From Caldifarciminota bacterium (GTDB taxonomy: Bacteria > Hydrothermota > Tepidihabitantia > Tepidihabitantales > CAIPLT01): 7,562 nucleotides of DNA. Position 1 is the first letter of the stretch, and every line of letters begins with the position of its first letter. The notes below the pieces were generated by a model. The model searched no databases, was not told where the DNA came from, and saw only the letters and a list, made by a program, of their open reading frames with translations. The position numbers were made by a program, and so were the translations under genes. Location: the NCBI GenBank assembly GCA_025061975.1, contig JANXBB010000163.1, forward strand, positions 1-7,562, read 5' to 3'. Below are positions 5,674 to 7,562 of the stretch, piece by piece.

Positions 5674-6673
5674 CAATAATCTGATTAACAATTAAACCAT
5701 CTTCAGGTTTTATTGGCATCTCAACTCCTAATGTAATACCGTCAATAAAAACTTCAACTAATAGTCGATACGCAGCACGAATATAATCTTTTTGATTAAG
5801 AATGCTTTTTGGAGTTACATTTACTAAATGACCATGCATCTCGCGGTTAATTGATACCGGATTTAAAAGTGCTGCTCCTTTGGTGCCAAATGCATTATAA
5901 TATGAAAAGTCTTTTTCTTGAAGCATACTGAAACTGACTTCTAAAGTAAAAATTTGTTCATCAGAAAACCGCAGCATTGCAAATGCTGCATCTTCAATTG
6001 ATTCTTGCTGTGTTTTCTTGGGAACTTCTTTCTCCATAAAACGCCGGTGTGCAACACCAACTATAGAAATCGGTTTTTGAGGCTCGGAAAGGTATAAAGC
6101 GATATCCAAAATTTGGCTGCCCAACGATAAAAACGCACCGCCTCCAGCGCGCATTTTCTCAGCATACCAGCTCTTCATTGCCCATTCAGCTCGTCCTCTT
6201 AACCAACCAGCTTTGCTATAATAAATTTTGCCCAACTCGCCATTATCAATAAAATTCTTTATTAGTTGCACATCACTGCGCAATTTTTGATAAATTGCTG
6301 GCAGTAAAATCTTTTTTTTCTTTTTTGCGAGTTTAACCATTTCGCGCGCCTCAGAAGCATTTGTTGCCATTGGAGTTTCAACAAGTACATCCTTATCATA
6401 TTCTAAAGCGGCAATCGTCATCGGATAATGAAGATAATTAGGAGTTGCAATTATTACTGCTTCAAGCTCCGGATCACGAATAAACTCTTGAAAATCTTCA
6501 TAATGTCGGGGAATATTATATCGGCTAACCAGGGTCTGTAATTTTCTCGGATCAATATCGCATAGCGCGACTATTTCGGCTTTCTTGTTTTTTCTTAACT
6601 CCGGTAAATAAATAAGTTGAGTTTGAATTCCACACCCAACAATTCCAATTTTTGCTTTCTTTTCATCGGTCAT
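5621..6673 (-). CDS. Gfo/Idh/MocA-fold protein lacking the usual catalytic residues
   Basis: A 350-residue protein with the two-domain plan of NAD(P)-dependent sugar and inositol dehydrogenases. The N-terminal Rossmann fold (about 1-122) has IGIVGCGIQ (G10, G13, G15), acidic D39/D41 after the second strand (CDID), and ATPNYLHYP (76). The C-terminal alpha/beta domain begins near 123. In this family the EKP lysine and the D-x-x-x-H pair after GGG (K97, D172, H176 in Bacillus inositol dehydrogenase) do the chemistry. Here they are Thr100 (VETPMA), Ser183 and Gln187 (GGGAFLSLGSQILD), although the surrounding sequence and later Asp190 are kept. A standard dehydrogenase reaction is therefore doubtful and the substrate is unknown. 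Its ATG overlaps the purN stop (ATGA), and GGAGGG lies 10 bases upstream. It sits between purN and lnt, which gives no clear functional clue. Confidence 0.85.
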   Translation of the reverse strand: MTDEKKAKIGIVGCGIQTQLIYLPELRKNKKAEIVALCDIDPRKLQTLVSRYNIPRHYEDFQEFIRDPELEAVIIATPNYLHYPMTIAALEYDKDVLVETPMATNASEAREMVKLAKKKKKILLPAIYQKLRSDVQLIKNFIDNGELGKIYYSKAGWLRGRAEWAMKSWYAEKMRAGGGAFLSLGSQILDIALYLSEPQKPISIVGVAHRRFMEKEVPKKTQQESIEDAAFAMLRFSDEQIFTLEVSFSMLQEKDFSYYNAFGTKGAALLNPVSINREMHGHLVNVTPKSILNQKDYIRAAYRLLVEVFIDGITLGVEMPIKPEDGLIVNQIIDAFYKSATFKKEVPIKL

Positions 6674-7287
6674 TTAATTTTTACCCTCCGCCCTACAATT
6701 TCTAATTTTCCTTCGGCAAACAGCCTAATAGCCTCAGGATAGGCTCGATGTTCTTCTGCTAAAACTCGTTCCGCTAAACTCTCTACTGTATCATCATCTT
6801 TTACCGGGACAACTCGTTGAATAATAATTGGACCACCATCAACATCTTCAGTAACAAAGTGAACGGTACAGCCAGAAAACTTAGCTCCTGACTCTAAAAC
6901 CGCTTTATGAACATGTTCACCATAAAGTCCTTTTGCTACCGGGAGTAATGCCGGGTGAATATTCATAATACGATTTTTATAATGCTCGACAAAATACGGT
7001 GAAAGAATCCTCATAAACCCTGCTAAACAGACTAAGTCAACTCTGTGTCGGTCTAATTCATCAATAAGAGCTTGTTCAAAATCTTTGCGAGAAGCAAATG
7101 CTTTATGATCGATAACAACTGTGGGAATATTGTGTTTTTGGGCTCGCTGTAATGCATAAGCATCGCTTTTATTACTAATAACAATTGCAATCTCGGCAGG
7201 AATTTGTCCACGTTCAATAGCATCAATTATCGCCTGAAGATTACTGCCACGTCCGGATACTAAAACACCTAACCGAATTTTTTTCAT
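6670..7287 (-). CDS. purN: phosphoribosylglycinamide formyltransferase (GAR transformylase)
   Basis: Cytosolic enzyme of de novo purine synthesis: it transfers formyl from 10-formyltetrahydrofolate to glycinamide ribonucleotide. The phosphate-binding SGRGSNLQAI (11-20) opens the fold. The catalytic Asn109 and His111 (NIHPALLP) and Asp150 (TEDVDGGPIIIQ) match the E. coli triad N106/H108/D144. LAGFMRILSP (88) and SGCTVHFV (138) are further family signatures. The 205-residue length is normal and nothing is missing. ATG 7287 directly precedes the phosphate-binding strand and lies 6 bases from a -10 box, with no Shine-Dalgarno, so the message is probably leaderless. purN heads a minus-strand unit with the Gfo/Idh/MocA-fold gene and lnt. 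No other pur gene is in the window. Confidence 0.96.
   Translation of the reverse strand: MKKIRLGVLVSGRGSNLQAIIDAIERGQIPAEIAIVISNKSDAYALQRAQKHNIPTVVIDHKAFASRKDFEQALIDELDRHRVDLVCLAGFMRILSPYFVEHYKNRIMNIHPALLPVAKGLYGEHVHKAVLESGAKFSGCTVHFVTEDVDGGPIIIQRVVPVKDDDTVESLAERVLAEEHRAYPEAIRLFAEGKLEIVGRRVKIK
6684..6689 (-). promoter_or_regulatory. Shine-Dalgarno GGAGGG for the Gfo/Idh/MocA-fold gene
   Basis: The minus strand reads GGAGGG inside the end of purN, 10 bases before the ATG at 6673. It supports that start and shows that the organism uses a normal anti-Shine-Dalgarno, in contrast with the sites missing before glnA and purN. Confidence 0.65.
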
Positions 7288-7293
7288 TATCTT

Positions 7294-7321
7294 ATCATAA
7301 AAAATATTTTGTGTTTGTCAA
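7294..7321 (-). promoter_or_regulatory. purN promoter, probably giving a leaderless mRNA
   Basis: Minus strand: a perfect -35 TTGACA (7321-7316), a 16-base spacer and -10 TATGAT (7299-7294, 5/6). Only six bases (AAGATA) separate the -10 from the purN ATG, so transcription should start at or within a base or two of the start codon. There is no physical room for a Shine-Dalgarno downstream of the predicted start site. Confidence 0.65.
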
Positions 7322-7376
7322 TAAATTTTTTATGGCTTCGTAAGATTATCATATGTTTTACATTATACAGCATTAT

Positions 7377-7529
7377 CTAAAGTCCCAGTAAGCGTTTTAA
7401 GTGCCAGAATAAATCATTTGTAATATCGCGGATTAAGTTCTTTAAGATCTTTAAGTTTACAAAACCAGAGTCGCCTTTATTTATCAATGATTTTACCTTG
7501 ACACCAAAAATACTTAATTTTAACCTCAA
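7377..7529 (-). CDS. possible 50-residue small protein or gene remnant
   Basis: An open frame on the minus strand runs from TTG 7529 (AAGTGATAT just upstream is a fair Shine-Dalgarno) to TAG 7377. There is no in-frame ATG. The predicted product has a basic, aliphatic N-terminal part (LRLKLSIFGVKVK) and a likely amphipathic helix at the C-terminus (ILKNLIRDITNDLFWHLKRLLGL minus its first residues, ending WHLKRLLGL). I do not recognise it. The frame is closed upstream by TGA near 7540. It could be a small gene, the tail of a broken gene, or chance. Two points favour coding: balanced residue use and its position upstream of purN on the same strand. Confidence 0.3.
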   Translation of the reverse strand: MRLKLSIFGVKVKSLINKGDSGFVNLKILKNLIRDITNDLFWHLKRLLGL

Positions 7530-7562
7530 AATATCACTTCAAAGATAGGGGGGGACGGTATA

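Noticed and set aside
7362..7367. Minus-strand TATAAT between the small ORF and purN
   Set aside because: No acceptable -35 is found 16-18 bases upstream, and the TTGACA/TATGAT pair nearer purN is much better.
7322..7376. Terminator or tRNA between the small ORF and purN
   Set aside because: Only a 4-5 base GTAA/TTAC pairing is visible, and there is no TTC-G-A-type T-arm sequence or GC-rich stem.
7435..7456. CTTTAAG direct repeats around AGATCT, possible operator
   Set aside because: The repeat is short, AT-rich and inside the possible small ORF. A chance origin is more likely and no regulator gene is nearby.
7498..7526. Plus-strand TTGACA-17-TAACCT promoter candidate
   Set aside because: The -35 is perfect but the -10 matches only 3 of 6, and no rightward gene start is visible before the window ends.

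Overview
The window is AT-rich bacterial chromosome carrying eight clear or probable protein genes, most of them housekeeping. An apolipoprotein N-acyltransferase (Lnt) points to a cell that triacylates lipoproteins, as diderm (Gram-negative-type) bacteria usually do. The standard code is used: TGA ends purN and TGG encodes tryptophan. Proteins look bacterial throughout, but no gene fixes the phylum. An uncultured, deep-branching AT-rich lineage is a guess from style only. No rRNA, tRNA, CRISPR array or complete mobile element was seen.

Layout. At the left edge (1-212) lie a possible leftward promoter with a tiny ORF and, on the plus strand, a 25-codon ORF and a good sigma70-type promoter in front of glnA. 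glnA (213-1496, plus) encodes a short type I glutamine synthetase. It runs tail to tail, with 2 bases between, into a minus-strand block: accD (acetyl-CoA carboxylase beta), then a MalK/UgpC-type ABC ATPase, then a small two-helix membrane protein with N[IV]AFG repeats. To the right is a second minus-strand block: purN (GAR transformylase), then a Gfo/Idh/MocA-fold protein overlapping it by 4 bases, then lnt. The last 275 bases hold the purN promoter, a possible 50-residue ORF, and a G-rich sequence cut by the window end.

How the genes relate. The blocks serve nitrogen assimilation, purine synthesis, fatty-acid initiation and lipoprotein maturation. They are not one pathway, and their clustering looks like ordinary operon mixing. 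The ABC ATPase has no permease or binding protein nearby, so its partners must lie elsewhere or it is shared.

Most interesting. All three transcription-unit heads (glnA, accD, purN) have a recognisable -35/-10 pair whose -10 box ends only 6-9 bases before the ATG, with no convincing Shine-Dalgarno. At least two internal genes have clear Shine-Dalgarno sequences. This suggests leaderless mRNAs at operon heads and Shine-Dalgarno or coupled initiation inside. Second, the Gfo/Idh/MocA protein has lost the Lys, Asp and His that are catalytic in canonical relatives while keeping its nucleotide-binding motif. I found no strong evidence for a wholly new multi-gene system.
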